In this document: in pieces, positions 1-12,222 of the stretch
How the letters are laid out: each line of letters starts with the position of its first letter
How positions within the stretch are numbered: the first letter of the stretch is position 1
DNA from: Isoetes taiwanensis
Lineage: Eukaryota > Streptophyta > Lycopodiopsida > Isoetales > Isoetaceae
Assembly: GCA_021234155.1 (NCBI GenBank)
Contig: JAJEKV010000282.1
Span: 312,001-376,000, forward strand
Length of the DNA: 64,000 nt
Direction of reading: 5' to 3'
The notes under the pieces: generated by a model
The model's input: the letters and a program-made list of their open reading frames with translations, nothing else
Told to the model about the DNA's origin: nothing
Database searches by the model: none
Position numbers and translations under genes: made by a program

Positions 1-75
1 TGGGCCGGGATTAAAAAAACCCCACCTTTTCCAGTTTTCGAGGAAAAACCCTAGCGATAAAATCTCGGCAAGGGG
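1..75 (-). repeat. partial dispersed SINE-like repeat, cut by window edge
   Basis: The first 75 bases (an A-run, a C-rich stretch, then a TTTTCGAGG/GAAAAACC core) resemble the element seen better at 17245-17370 and, inverted, at 9330-9555. The match is short and imperfect and the element runs off the window, so family and true ends are uncertain. Confidence 0.3.
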
Positions 76-344
76 CTTGGACAACACAAGGCTGCTAAAC
101 CTTCCCATAAAAAAACCCACACTTCACAGAGAATACCGAAGTCGTGCATCACCCCTGGACCTACATATCACCAACAAAAAACCAATAGAGAAAAAATGTC
201 GAAAAGCGAGGGCCTGGTCACACGTGCCACCCGACAGAAAGTAACATTTACACCGAAAAAGCGAGGGGCTGATCATGCGTGCCACACAACAAAAAACAAG
301 ATTTACAATCATATACACATTAAGGGAGGGTGGATGGGAATCAA

Positions 345-925
345 GAGAACTGCTGAGAGAGAAAAAAATGCCGATGAGAAGTCGATGAAGAACCTGCAAG
401 AAATAACGATCTCTAAACAAACCAGACCCCCACAAAATGCATGCAATGCATGCATGCATGCATGGGAGAGATGCATGCTTGCCCATGCGAAAATATCGAT
501 TCGATGGCTCGGATCGATGGCATTCTCGAATAAGGGCTCGCATGAAAACAGACAAAAGCTCCCGATAAAAAAGAGAACTTCCTTATCAAAACGGCATCGA
601 GGTCGAAGGTTGAAGGATGGCCAAAAAAGGGATAAGATAGGGGAAGAACATGTTACAACATGGAAAAAGACGCCAAACTGTCAAACCAAGCAGGGAGAAG
701 CCCCTCCGCTGCCTAGTATCAAAGAAAGAGAGTCAAGGAAACTGCTGAAAGAGGAGAAAACGCTGATAAGAAGTCGATGAAGAACCTGCAAGAAATAACG
801 ATCCCAAAACGAACCGAAGCCCCAGAAAATGCATGCAATGGATGCATGCATGGGAGAGATGCATGCTCACCCATTCGAGAATACCGATCCGATGGCTCGG
901 ATCGATGGCATTTCTATCAATGGCT
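345..925. repeat. two direct copies of a ~180-bp unit with GCAT runs
   Basis: Bases about 345-530 and 735-925 are direct copies about 390 bp apart. Both hold the string GTCGATGAAGAACCTGCAAG, an alternating GCATGCAT tract and a GATGGCTCGGATCGATGGCA end. Short open frames run through both copies, but they show no recognisable domain and are probably chance. The GCAT tracts contain several CATGCA (RY-type) hexamers; no regulatory role is shown. Confidence 0.6.
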
Positions 926-2680
926 CCTAGATTTGCGCATGGTAGTGAGGACTATTCGAAGCATCAACGAGTTCCCATTGAAAATTTGCACCTTTAGGCC
1001 ATCTGAAATTAGCTCTTTCTATTTTCATTAATGAAATTCTAGAATAGATCTTTAGTAAACTTGGTTGTGAACTCATGGTATACTATATATGCACAGCCAA
1101 GGGTGCTACACATAGATCCTAGAGATGTGGCACAACATAAAGGATCCCAGCTTGATGATGCATTGCTTTATGCATATTACTTTTGCCAGGCACTTTAAGT
1201 ACTGAGATCGAGCCATGATATTGTGGCTGTACATTCACTTTTTGTTGATTTCTATGTCTGAGTTTTCGTACGCATTTATACATGAGTTTACTGTGCATTT
1301 CATCTTTTGGAAAGGGGTGTTGCATGATTTCTCTAATGCGGTTTCTAATGATAGGTTTTGCTGCATCCTTAATTTAAGATAAGCAAATGGAATGAAGGAC
1401 ATTCCAAGTAAAGGAGACTTCAAGTAGATTGGGCGAAACTTCAAGTAGATTGTGTGAGACTTCAAGTAGATTGGGCTATGTTTAACAATTTGCTGGTTGT
1501 GATTCTTTCCACTTGCAACCTGGAGACCGTGTTATTCAAAAGGTATACAGAACTTTTCAGTGCTAAATACAATGTTTCTGAGATGAGGCTGATATTAGTA
1601 CTTGCATATATGAGTAGTTTGATATGTAGTATGTTGGATCTCAAGAACGACAGTGCAAAATATGTGCTTGGGACTGGACCCACAATTTTTCCTCAATGCA
1701 AACAATGTTAAAAGCGTTTTAATATCAGTCGTCCTATCTTGGCAGCTCTAATTCGTGATGCAAAGTGGGTTGATTTGATCCTTTCAAATGTACGTTTCTC
1801 TTTCCTCTTTTGCAGGAGCTTCTTGACGTAACTATGTATTTGAGCTTGCATGGAATGAGCGCAACTTTTAAATGCACTCCCGCTTTTGCTGTTATATTTC
1901 TATCTGTTGTTATTAATGGTAGTTACCGGGTTTCAAGTACATATAACAGTCCACTCAGTTCAAAGAGTGATGCTCCAATGGGTGTGCTATGGGACATTAT
2001 GTGTTGCTTGGTATGCATTGTTTTTATTGGGTATGCATGTTTTTGTACGTATATGCATCTCATGTGTTTTTCTAATGATGCATGCTTCTTCAGGTAAGAG
2101 CTCATCCTGCGAAGGAATGAAACGAAGTGACTCATGCAAGCATAATCCTAAGCAAAACTCTTCAGAATTTAGATTACTGGAGGAATGAAGCAACATCCTA
2201 GGAAAGCAAACATATCAGCACATGTAGCTGAAACATTGTTCATACTAAAGCAACCGGCTAAAGCCAAGCAATTGTAGGGTTAAGACAGTCTAAATGCATG
2301 AATAATCCATAGGAAATTGGACTTTAAATCATAGTGTTTAACGAGTTGAAGTAGATGTTTTTATTGGCTCCAAGATTAAGACGGGCTAGATTTGTGTAGA
2401 ATTCAGAGAGGGGCAATGCACATGAAACAATGAAATTTTCTTGCCATCTTTACATCAATCATAGGTTAAAGGCAAACTATGGAAGAACCTCATTATGCTC
2501 ATCATTGGAGCCGATAGTCTGATACCAAAGGAAAATGTTCTTAGGAAGCAACCAAGTGAGGCAATTAAGTGAAGCCTAGAGTAGAACAACTGACCCCGTT
2601 TCTTGCTTTAGAATGCTGTAGTTTAATGTTTAAAGTCGATGTGGCATTGACAAGGGAAAACATGATAAATACCTTGATGG
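926..2680. other. no supported gene
   Basis: AT-rich sequence with only short open frames lacking domains or convincing splice patterns. The one structured item is three consecutive ~21-bp copies of GAGACTTCAAGTAGATTGGG at about 1414-1476. Confidence 0.5.
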
Positions 2681-2689
2681 TTAAAGCAT

Positions 2690-2955
2690 TTTGATGCCTT
2701 CTTTGTTGTGGATCTTGAAAGACATATAATTAATGTTGTATATGTCCCTGAAACATCTTGATGCCTTCTTTGTTGTGCATCTTGAAAGAGATATAATTAA
2801 CGTTGTATATATCCCTATATATTGATGCCTTTTTTGTTGTGCATCTTGAAAGACGTATAATTAATGTTGTATATGTCCCTGAAACATTTTGATGCCTTCT
2901 TCGTTGTGCATCTTGAAAGACATATAATTAACGTTGTATATATTCCTATATAAAT
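2690..2955. repeat. four-copy ~65-bp minisatellite with two-monomer higher-order pattern
   Basis: Four head-to-tail copies start near 2690, 2756, 2820 and 2887, each with GATGCCTTCTTTGTTGTG, then CATCTTGAAAGA, then TATAATTAA. Copies 1 and 3 end with ATGTCCCTGAAACAT; copies 2 and 4 end with a TATAT(A/T)CCTATATA tail. The array therefore looks like a duplicated dimer. No coding potential is seen. Confidence 0.85.
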
Positions 2956-5033
2956 GTGACCACTTCACTAGATTTACTACCCACATGACTGAATATACCT
3001 AACTTTTTTGAAGGAGTCTTTGAGCATAGATTTATTTAGGTGAAGACCTTGAGCACATGTTCATTTAAAGGATTTTGGCTTGGCTCTTTTGCGGTTGCTG
3101 CTGCGGGCCATCCCCTATAGTACGAGTATCAAAGCCCATTTAGTTCATAGTAATATAGGATAAGTTGTGCTCGATTGAAAGATGCCTTTAATAGAGAAAT
3201 AAAGATAGATAAAAAAAATGATATAACTTTGGCACCATTTCATGTTGGCATTGTTAGTTCAGACTTTAAATTAGACTATGAAACAAATAATGTATGAAAT
3301 AATAACAGCCAGCATTATACAAGTCTAATTTTATTGGGAACCTTTGCATGGAATGATACAACTCCAGTTTATTTGAAATTTAGCTTGACTTTTTTATTTG
3401 TCTGTACCCAATAGGATATAGTCTTTATTTTCTAACTTCCTTGCTAAGGGCATCGTGAGGGAATTTTGGAGAATCCAGTATTTCGTCGAATATTGAGGAA
3501 TCTAGGACAACCTTCTAGAATATAATAGAAGGAGAGAGCATATTTCGTCAGTAACACTGCCACGAATTCAAGCTCCGCACTAAAATATCAATGGCCACCA
3601 TGATTTGCGAGACAGGAGAAGAACCCACGAAAATCAGTACATGAGAAAGAAAAATTAGGTATTTCTTAAAAAATAGCGAGATTATGAACCCGGATAAACT
3701 ATCGACTATTGTAATCGGGGCATTTGCTCACATAGCAGGGCTGGTTCAAGGATGTGGCACAGTGGATCAAGAAAATAGAGCTCAGTCTAAGTAACATCTT
3801 GAAGGAAGGAAAATGGGATCACTATTGGGTACAAGAGGCAATACGGACATGGATAAACAAGCGGGGTGCACCAAAATCACAATGGCCATGGAGACATTTA
3901 ATCTTGACCCAATAGATGGGTCAAAGGTGATATAGAGACAACAAATCAGGAAAAGCGAGAAGGGATATTATGGCATGATTTAGGATGGGCAGCCATGATC
4001 TAAGAATTGAAAAAGATATGTGGATGAAAATAGATAGACAGCACCGTATCAATAGACTTTATGACACTGAAAGGTAGAGGACAAGAATTATATAATTAGA
4101 GAATGCTCGGTATATGCAGACATAAGGCTCAAATACCATAAGGTCATATGGGACTACCCAATCCGCATGATCACGACCCAAGACAACGTGATGTCAGACC
4201 TAGCAGATGCCATAGAAGAGATGACACTCGAACACTGGAGGATGCACCAAGAATGGAGACACATCCAAATGTGAATCAATGGAGCCCACAATGTACAACA
4301 CAAAGATGCAGATATCGATGTTCACTCACATGGCCATGGTAAAAGCAGTGCACATGTATATAAAGGAACAAGTTAAGCTGGCCAAATGGTTACATTAATT
4401 CTCAGCATTGCATGCTAGTAGCGATCACTTGGGGAAGCTCGCAAATGCTACACAAGTCCAAGGGCCCTCTGGACACAAATGTATTTTATTCTATGCTATT
4501 ATTAATGTCTATATATCTGCGACTCGCTCCAGTTGGGCAACCTATACCTGCTTGTGTGGCTGTTAGAAGTGGCATGTAGCATAAAACATTGTCGTTGTCT
4601 TTGCTAAATGGCAAAGAACTTGCGTCAATGTTTCCATAATGCCAAAGGAGAAACAAATCTTTTACATAGAAGTAGCCAAAGAGGAATAAGCTAGGTTTTA
4701 TTGCTCTACGTAAAGGAAAAATTCAGCGATGCTGCGCTTGGTTTAAAGACGAAGAAGGCAAAAATGAAATTACAGGAGACGAATTACTGGAGAGGTAGCT
4801 TTGAAAGCTAGATAATGGGTCAAAATTGTGTGCTAGAACCAGATCTATACCAGATCTATGCATTCAAAAATCATCTCTTCTACTCCCTCTGGTTCATCAT
4901 GACATTGATGTCTGCCATAGGCCGAGAATTACAGCAACCAAATATGGTTAAAAGGATCGGCATACGATGGAATCAACATGCACCTCCTTGCCACCTGCAA
5001 ATAGATAAGAAGAGGCCAACCCAAAACCAAAAA
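2956..5033. other. no supported gene; probable decayed repeat
   Basis: No open frame here has a recognisable domain. The stretch is AT-rich and adjoins a gag-like remnant on its right, so it may be worn-out retrotransposon sequence. No LTR pair was found. Confidence 0.4.
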
Positions 5034-5660
5034 TCATACGAAACGAAATAATGAGCATACAAACTCTCCAAGACCTTTAAAAAATGACTTAAAGAAAATT
5101 TCAAAAACATGTTTTATCAAACCAAAAAAGCTCCAAATTAGCAAAATAGATATTGTCCCATATTTTATAGTCTGCAACCAAAAGCGTAACATCTGAAATC
5201 TTTTATGACATTTCCATAAATAGACAATGACTATAAAGCATTTAGCAGGATCAAACCTTTTTTCTATTCCTTGAAGTTGAAATGCGACATCCTTGATTCT
5301 AGAAATATACTCTTCAGCATTTGCACAATCTTTCATCCTAGTGGTAAAGATGATAGAGTATAGATTGGCATGTTGCAAGATTCTTTGATATGTTAGTCCA
5401 AGTCACTACTACACATCCTCAGAACTGTCTGCAGCTTCCATCTGAGCAATCTCGGTATCATCAAAATACTTCATGATCTTATTTCTAGCTTCCAAGTCTC
5501 TTTGCATCCCTCTTAATAAAACTTTGCCTATCATCCTTGCTTCCTTTGATGCTGCTTTTGTGTTTGACGGTTCAATGCTCTCAATCTGTAGTGGAGACTC
5601 TCCCCTTACAATTTGAGAGGTTATAGGAATTTGGAGCTTCTGAGATTGAGACGCGAGCAT
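5034..5660 (-). pseudogene. Ty1/copia-like gag (UBN2-type) remnant
   Basis: Two minus-strand frames, 5660-5409 and 5378-5034, lie end to end. The second contains MKDCANAEEYISRIKDVAFQ followed by LQGIEK, the pattern of UBN2-family gag polyproteins of copia elements (M.DC..V.EYI.RIK...QL.GI). A stop separates the two frames, and the downstream part quickly loses similarity. No protease, integrase or RT of the same element is visible. Assignment to copia-type gag is moderate; the element is dead. Confidence 0.6.
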
Positions 5661-6104
5661 TGATTTGACTCATCTCTAGAGATTAGATGCCATAACCCCT
5701 TCTCAACTAGGTTTTACCCAAACTTTAGAACCATTAGAAAGGATTGTTGTTTGACAATTCTCAATCTTACTATTTCATTATGCACACAGTAGCAATAGTA
5801 GCATTTCACCAAGAGTGATCTTCCTACTTTGATAATATAATCCTCAATAAAGCAAGAGACAATCGCCATACCTAATTCCGATAATATCTCTGCGACATGC
5901 CAAATTCATCTATGTATATAGTATGCATGTAATATTGTATAACATAGATGGTACATAGATAATGGATGCGGCAAATAAGGAGTATAAGTGCAAAAAAAAA
6001 AACGGTAAATTTTATATTAATTGAAGCGAGCGTTACTCATTATCTCATCTCATTATCTCATCTCCACCTTTAACGTGATACTTTGAACTCAATTTAAGCT
6101 ATAA

Positions 6105-6297
6105 CAAATCGTATAATCATTCCATTGTCACGTTTGAGTTCTTTACGGGTACGTACAACTGCAGCTCTAACTATTCCCGATTTTTTGGGAGGCATATTCG
6201 GTACTGCTTCTCCAACCACAGCTATAGTTGCATCACCAATATTCGCATATTTACGATTACTAGCTCCTAGGATTAGTTTTCTAGCTCCGTTGTTCAG
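6105..6297 (-). pseudogene. rpl14: nuclear plastid-DNA fragment of rpl14 (ribosomal protein L14)
   Basis: The minus strand reads NNGARKLI, then [49 protein letters not shown] and MIIRF. This is the middle of plastid-type ribosomal protein uL14. About four residues normally between ARKL and the GASN/GTSN block are missing, both protein ends are absent, and several positions differ from typical plastid proteins. I infer an old plastid-to-nucleus DNA transfer (NUPT) now lying in intergenic sequence. It is not a functional gene. Confidence 0.8.
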
Positions 6298-7237
6298 CTA
6301 TAGGGACAAAAAGAAGACTGTGCAATTTGTTGGTCCCAAGCCACCTCTTGTACAAGCAACATTTCAATGTCCAATAGCTCAAGCATGGTGCCATGCAACT
6401 TTTCAATGCCAATAGCTGAGGCAAATGTCATGTTCCCGTGTAAAGGCCTTGAGAGTCCAAGCAAGGTGAAATGCCCTATTGAACAGTGAAGACCATTATC
6501 CAACGAAAATGGCACTAACCATGACCAAAGTATTTCGCAGATGAGCATTAAAATTTTTCTGTGCCCTATTTGTGCAGCAGCCGGATGGGTTTTGGCCTTG
6601 CATAGTAAGTTTCATATTTTAATAGTTTTACCAATATACATTTTCTCTTTCTTAGATGTTATCACCATCCAGTGTCTTTTTATATTTTGTTGGCTATTTA
6701 GAATTGGTTAGACATAATAACCACTTAAGTTCAAACTGAGTTCAAGTATGGCCTTGTTAACATGTCAAGAATATGTCAAAATATGACACAAATAATGGAC
6801 AGAAAATTATGCTAGAATTTTAAAGTAATTTCAACCAATTTGTTAGCAAATTCAACAGCAGCATACTGTCGTGCCAGAAATCAATGATGCATGGGATGAA
6901 ATTTTGATATTCTGTTACACTAATTATAATAATTTTAGTTGAGGCTCTTTGAAGTAGACTCTAGTAATAGTACATCCTAGATTGGTAAGCCGCTTATATA
7001 TCTGTGGCTCAGAAAGGGTTCTTTTACATTTAAAGCCAATGCAAAGGAATAGGAACCAACGTGCCAGTAGCTTCGAAGGCTTGCAGAAAATGAGGAGACA
7101 AGTATGTGTTTTAAGAAATGCCCAATCAAGAAAATGTTTCAACGTTGATCCCATCTAATGAGCGCGTAGGTGGAAAGAGCTGCATTTAACATACGTCATA
7201 AGCTATAACGTGTTTTAACAATTGAATATATTAGAAT

Positions 7238-9186
7238 CTAGAGTATACTCACCCGCTGGGAATCAAAAGCAGAGTAAGTCTTCAGCCATGCACGCTTATC
7301 AAAAAGTAATTGTGCTATCTGAAGATAGGAAACATGACATGAATAAAGTACTTAAGTGATTGAATAATCCAAGCTTCAAATGAAATCGCTTACAATGCAT
7401 GCAACATCACTCCTCGATATCAGCCCAACCACATTAGTATCTTTAGTTAAGATGCCTTTTCCTGTTGGCGGCTATATTGACAATTGTAGTTAAGAATCGT
7501 ACGCAAAGCTTTAAGTCCTGAAGGAGTAACCAGCTTACATCATTTGTCAAACCTCCAGGTCGAATGATGGTGTACAACAGACTGCTCCTCTTCAGATACT
7601 CCTCAGCTACACCTTTTGCCTTCAACACTGCGCCTAAAGTTTCCAACGTCTATATAACAATCAAGAAGTTTGAAATTCTCTCCATGTAAAGAAGATGAAT
7701 TATCATGAGAACCTTAATTACAAATAATAGATGATTTTCCAAAACTTTAGAATCAGCAAGCCAACACAAATTTGGCACAATTTTCTTGACCTATAAAATA
7801 GCTGTTCAGCATATCCTGAATCCCAGATGATCTCCAATAAATGTATCTTGTACAGACTTCATCGTCAATTCACGGATTTAACCTGGCATCACAAAGCCTT
7901 TTTTTTCCGCCATTTTTTTGCTTTTTGGTTCACAATCTTGGCAAGGCGCAATAGAAGATTTTTGAGGACCAACATTGTTTTTATAGTTATATTGTATGAC
8001 GCTGCTTGTTTAAATGATCTGCCAGATGGATATCCTTCTGAATCTCATCCTATGGATAAGGTTTAGGATGAGCATGATACACGAAGCTGGCGTGAAGTAA
8101 TAAGTTTAAATTATACAACACTAGTTGTGTTCGATCCAGGAACCTATTGTTTGTTAACAATGACTGAATCAATAAGAAATTATACCTTTGCATCAATTGC
8201 TTGTACACTATCTCCAACTCCGATGCTTGAGACCTAATTTATCAGTTTTACTAAAATGTGTATCACTAATACCAACATGAAAAAGTCAAAAGAAGGCTGT
8301 TCATGAGAATATCTATCTCTTACCAGTACAAATCTTTTGACATTTGCTTCCACAGCAGCATTAATAACATTGATGGTGCCATCCTGTCATGTTAAAATTC
8401 TTGTTCCGTCACATTAAAAAAAATACACTAATTCTGCCAAAATATGGTCAACAAACCTGATCAACAGTTGGATTTTGAGTTCCTCCACCTGCATGAACAA
8501 TAGGAGAAAATACTAGATTGTCAAAAAATAATGCTACTGTTGGATTTGGAAATAAAGCCCATCAAAGATTCAGCCTCACTGCAGGAGTAGAACTACATGT
8601 AATGCAGATCTAAAGAATTCCCAGATATGTGGAAAGTATACCAACTGTGCAGACAACTGCGTCGAAGGAATTCATGGCAAAAGGCTTTGCAATAGACGCT
8701 GTATCTAAGACATCCCCAAGAGATAGCATTGCTCCCAAACTCTCAACTTCTTTACGAAATTTCTCAGTTCTTTGAAGCACAGTAACCCAGGAACCATCTT
8801 TAGCAAGCTTACGCACTACCTCCATGCCAATACCACCTCCACCAACAACCAAAACTAGATATTGGAGTTAGAATGTGCATAAGGAAGCACATGTCAGATG
8901 GTTTTAAACACACCTGTGGAGTTGTCGATGCTGGCGTCCTCTATAGCTTCACTTCGTACTCTTAGAAACGCTTTCTTTTTGTGCACGAGTTTGTTATCCC
9001 TACAAATGTTGCCTGTTATACATCTCTGCTTAATGTTTCTTGCTGCAAAGTTATATCTTTGCTTTAGTAATTTCTCAACCAGACTATTCGCTTTGATCCG
9101 AAAGTATTCAGTGAAAGGACCCGCTACTTACAATTAAAATCAGTAGATGGGAGGAATGCGCGTGTCAATCCCATTGCCGTCGCCAT
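7238..9186 (-). CDS. atypical SDR / NAD(P)-binding Rossmann-fold protein, probably plastid-targeted (9 exons)
   Basis: Exons on the minus strand: 9186-9132, 9042-8914, 8854-8642, 8488-8457, 8383-8324, 8233-8186, 7649-7539, 7471-7394 and 7318-7238. All junctions are GT-AG and phases agree, giving 807 nt or 268 residues. The N-terminal ~60 residues are basic and poor in acids at first (MATAMGLTRAFLPSTDF...), as in a transit peptide. VLVVGGGGIG at residues 62-71 is the dinucleotide-binding loop. DAVVCTVGGG, NVINAAVEANVKRFVLVSS, YTIIRPGGL (from residue 205) and ISRSDVA follow the order usual in atypical (NmrA/a5-like) SDRs. The canonical YxxxK is not obvious, so it may bind NAD(P)H without ordinary dehydrogenase activity. 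The last exon ends by reading through a possible donor (CGG|GTGAGT) to TAG at 7238; a further 3' exon is possible. The substrate is unknown. No frameshift is present. Confidence 0.85.
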
Positions 9187-9213
9187 GCCCGAAGAGGATG
9201 AGGTGAAGTGTAA

Positions 9214-9220
9214 CTTTATA
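9214..9220 (-). promoter_or_regulatory. possible TATA box of the SDR gene
   Basis: TATAAAG on the minus strand lies about 28 bases before the first ATG (9186). If functional, transcription would start almost at that ATG, so either the leader is nearly absent, the second in-frame ATG (codon 5) is used, or another promoter acts. Confidence 0.3.
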
Positions 9221-9329
9221 TCGCGCGGGATTCATTCATCGGTAACTTAAATGGGAAAAACTGCAAAATGGGCTTATGTTTAGACACATACCCTTTTAAC
9301 TTTTCATAAATTCACGTAAAATCAAGGTA

Positions 9330-9555
9330 GACTCTTAGGTGCTAAGGCTTGTGCCTGAGTGAAGGGGTCCTTACATCCCAATCCACCTTCTTTTTTATCT
9401 CTACAGAGTTCCGTCCACCCAACCTTGAAAACCTTTCGAGGCAGGGGTTTTTTAATCCTAGTAGTAATGATTGTACTAGCCCATTGTATGGGTCCCATGA
9501 CCTATTGGTCTCCGTGGACGTTAAAAAAACTATTCTATTCTATTCTATTCCTTAG
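9330..9555 (+). repeat. SINE-like dispersed repeat with (ATTCT)n tail
   Basis: This segment ends in a run of ATTCT units (about 9533-9552) after GGTCTCCGTGGACGTTAAAA. The same core, GGTCTCCGTGGACG plus a purine/AT tail ending in ATTC repeats, occurs inverted at 17245-17370, and part of the other end resembles bases 1-75. A short ATTC-rich 3' tail on a dispersed ~225-bp unit suits a SINE. Pol III A and B boxes were not convincingly found. It borders the broken end of the LINE. Confidence 0.5.
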
Positions 9556-11973
9556 TCATACCTCCCCAGATGAACTTCCTGATTATGACCTGAATTTGAT
9601 TGTAAACGTATTTCTGAGCAACCAACACAAATGAAAAGTAGATATGAGGGGCAGCCAGAATAGCATTAGCCACTATGACTCAGCCTGAAACCGCAAGCCC
9701 CTTGGCTGACCATAGGTCAACTTTCTTTCGAAGGCAGTCCAACAAGGGAGACCAAAGGCCTTTGAGACTATCATAGAGGGAAAGAGGGAGGTCCAAAAGT
9801 GTGACAGTATCACTTGCCTCCACCACTGGAAAACCTAAATTTCTGGCACGAGGATCAGAAGTTCCATCTAGAGCCCAAAGGGTAGAGCATTTGTTCGCAT
9901 TAAGTCCAATACCAGATATGATCTCAAAACCTGTAAGTAGATCACGGAATGACTGGAAACTAGTATCATCAAACCTGAGAAACATGAAGGTAGCATCAGC
10001 ATACTACATAATAGAGAGCATGTCAGCTCCATCAGGCAAAGTTAGTCCATTCAACGACCCCTCTGATACCCTAAGGTTTACCATTCTGGTGAGTAAATTT
10101 GCCATAATCAGGAATAGGTAGGGGGCTAGAGGGCACTCCTGTCTAATACCTTTTCGGAGGTCAAAAAGGTCAGAGGGTTCCCCATTGATAAGCACAGATG
10201 CAGAAGCTAATCTATTCATACCCAGAGAGATATCAATAAACTGCTGTTGGAATCCATATGGACCATAACCTCTTGCAAACCCGCCCATCTCAAGGAATCA
10301 TAAGCTTTCCTGAAATCCATCTTAACAAGCACACAATTTTGTTTTGATAACTTGCACCAGTGCAATCCTTCCCTTGCACCTAGATAATTGTCCAGAATGT
10401 ACCTTCCTGGGAGAAAGGCAGATTGCTCCCTTCCAATAATCCTACTTGGAAGGGGCTTAAGTCGATTAGCGAGCACTTTCATGATTATCTTATAGAGGAC
10501 ATTGGTTAGAGCTATTGGTCGCCACTCGCTATGCACTTGGCAGGGAATCCATCTGGTCCGGGGGATTTGCCAGTTGCCAATTAATAGAGTGTCGCATAAA
10601 CTTCACCATTATCCAAATTCTGGAGCAATGTCTGATTGTCCTCAGCAGACACCCCATTTGTCCAATCCAACTTTGGCAACCACTGAGTTAACTGGGTAGT
10701 GTATGAGAGTGGAAGCACATCCTCTTTAAATTGCATCTGGAAATTCTCCCTGATGAAGTCTGATCGGTCAGGACCATCTGATTCTGATCTTTGATGGATG
10801 TGATATTGTTCTCTGCTAACCTAGCTCCAGCCATCCTAAAAAAACATTTTGAATTTTCATGATCTATCCCAGCATACCATTTAGTTTTGGAGCGCACTGC
10901 AGCTCCTCGACCCTCCTCCTCCACAATAGCCTTTGCTTTGCCCTTGAGCTCCTCTTCAAGAGCATGCTTGACTCAATTGAAGGGGTCACCAAAAAATTCT
11001 TTCTTGATAGCCCTAAGTCTATTATAAACAAAGTCTTTTTCCTGTTTAAAATTCAATGCTCTATTTCTCCCCCACTTTTTAATCCAGACTTTCATTACAC
11101 TGAGCCTATGGACCCAAACTTTCATAGATATTCAATTTGAAAGGAACATTACCTATTTTCCTGGAGGATGGAATCTCTTCAAAGACCAATTTTTGTGGGA
11201 CATGGTCCGAGTGCGAGAACGCCAGGTCACCTTCAACATAGGATTTATCCATAAAGCAAGCGGATTTGTTTGCCATATAGAATCTATCAAGCAGACAATA
11301 AACTCTGTCTTGACCTTTTTGTTTATTAGACCAAGAAAATGAGGTATTCAAAGGGGGATCAAAGAGAGGCCGACATTGTTGATAAGAGAGAGCCAAGCTC
11401 GCTTTTCTTCCTCCTGCAGATTTCTATGCAATCCAACCTTTTGATCCTATACATCCCTCATATTGAAGTCCCCGCCAAGTACCCAGTTATCAACTGCACT
11501 TTCATGTTGGGATATCCAACTACCAATATTTTTCCATATAACTGCCCTTTCAGCCGGTTTGTTAGATGCATAAACATGAATGAGCCACCATTGACGTCTG
11601 TTATTTTCAAAAATAACTGACTGCCATCTGTTATAGGCACCCACAAACTGCCGCTTATGTACTTGCCCCTTCCAGAGAATGCATGTACCACCTTCTGTAC
11701 CTTGGGCAACACAACTGAAAGAAGAGTAGCAACTAGTGACCCAACTGCCAAGAGATCTAGCCTCAAAGTCTGGGACCCTATGTTCTTGTAACATAATGAT
11801 ATCTGCCTTCATAGATCTGAGGGCCGCTAAGACTCGGGCACGTTTAGGTATCCCCTTGATGCCACGCAAGTTCCAGAAAACAATGATTATTGCTGGGGGG
11901 TAATCAATAACATGGTACTTTAACCCCACTTGCCATATCTTTCTCAAGAGCTCCCACTTGCACATGATGGCTA
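9556..11973 (-). pseudogene. L1-type LINE ORF2 (endonuclease and reverse transcriptase), broken
   Basis: Reading leftward from about 11.9 kb, the minus strand gives an APE-type endonuclease start (VFWNLRGIKGIPKRAR, LQEHRVPDFE, HVYASN, LGGDFNMRDV), then a second endonuclease part with DRFYMA and HSDHVP. Next come reverse transcriptase blocks WRPIALTNVLYKIIMKVLANR, KMDFRKAYDSLRW, GIRQECPLAPYLF and a catalytic box reading YADA where YADD is expected, preceded by an in-frame stop. The end resembles the LINE block FIWGG near 9570. Several frameshifts separate these pieces. This is the usual order of plant L1-clade ORF2. The element stops abruptly at the SINE-like repeat. Confidence 0.85.
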
Positions 11974-12222
11974 CCCGGGGGATGCACTTATACATAAGGG
12001 GGGTATGGCATCTCCGTTCGGAGGGTAGCAAAAAACCCCCCCCTTGTATACGCAATCTTAAAAGGCAATTTGACCCCTCTATATATAGATATTGCTCCAA
12101 AATAGTGCCTAAAAACACCCCTAACCCCTAAGTATACGTACGCAAATGGTCCAAAAAACACCCCTCCGTTGAACTCTCATGGGTTATACGCTGATCAAAG
12201 GTGAATCCCCCGGGGATGGCTA
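11966..12222. mobile_element. hAT-type MITE (241 bp at 11974-12214) with 8-bp TSD GATGGCTA
   Basis: The element begins CCCGGGGGATGCAC and ends GGTGAATCCCCCGGG, near-perfect terminal inverted repeats. GATGGCTA flanks it at 11966-11973 and 12215-12222. Short TIRs, an 8-bp target duplication and no coding capacity suit a hAT-superfamily MITE. The same family appears in the other orientation at 46033-46279, sharing ATAAGGGGGGTATG, AAAAACCCCCC and TTTGACCCCT internally. It sits in LINE sequence. Confidence 0.85.

Noticed and set aside
124-780. Long overlapping frames on both strands near the window start
   Set aside because: They run through a tandem repeat and have no domain; complementary open frames there are expected from composition.
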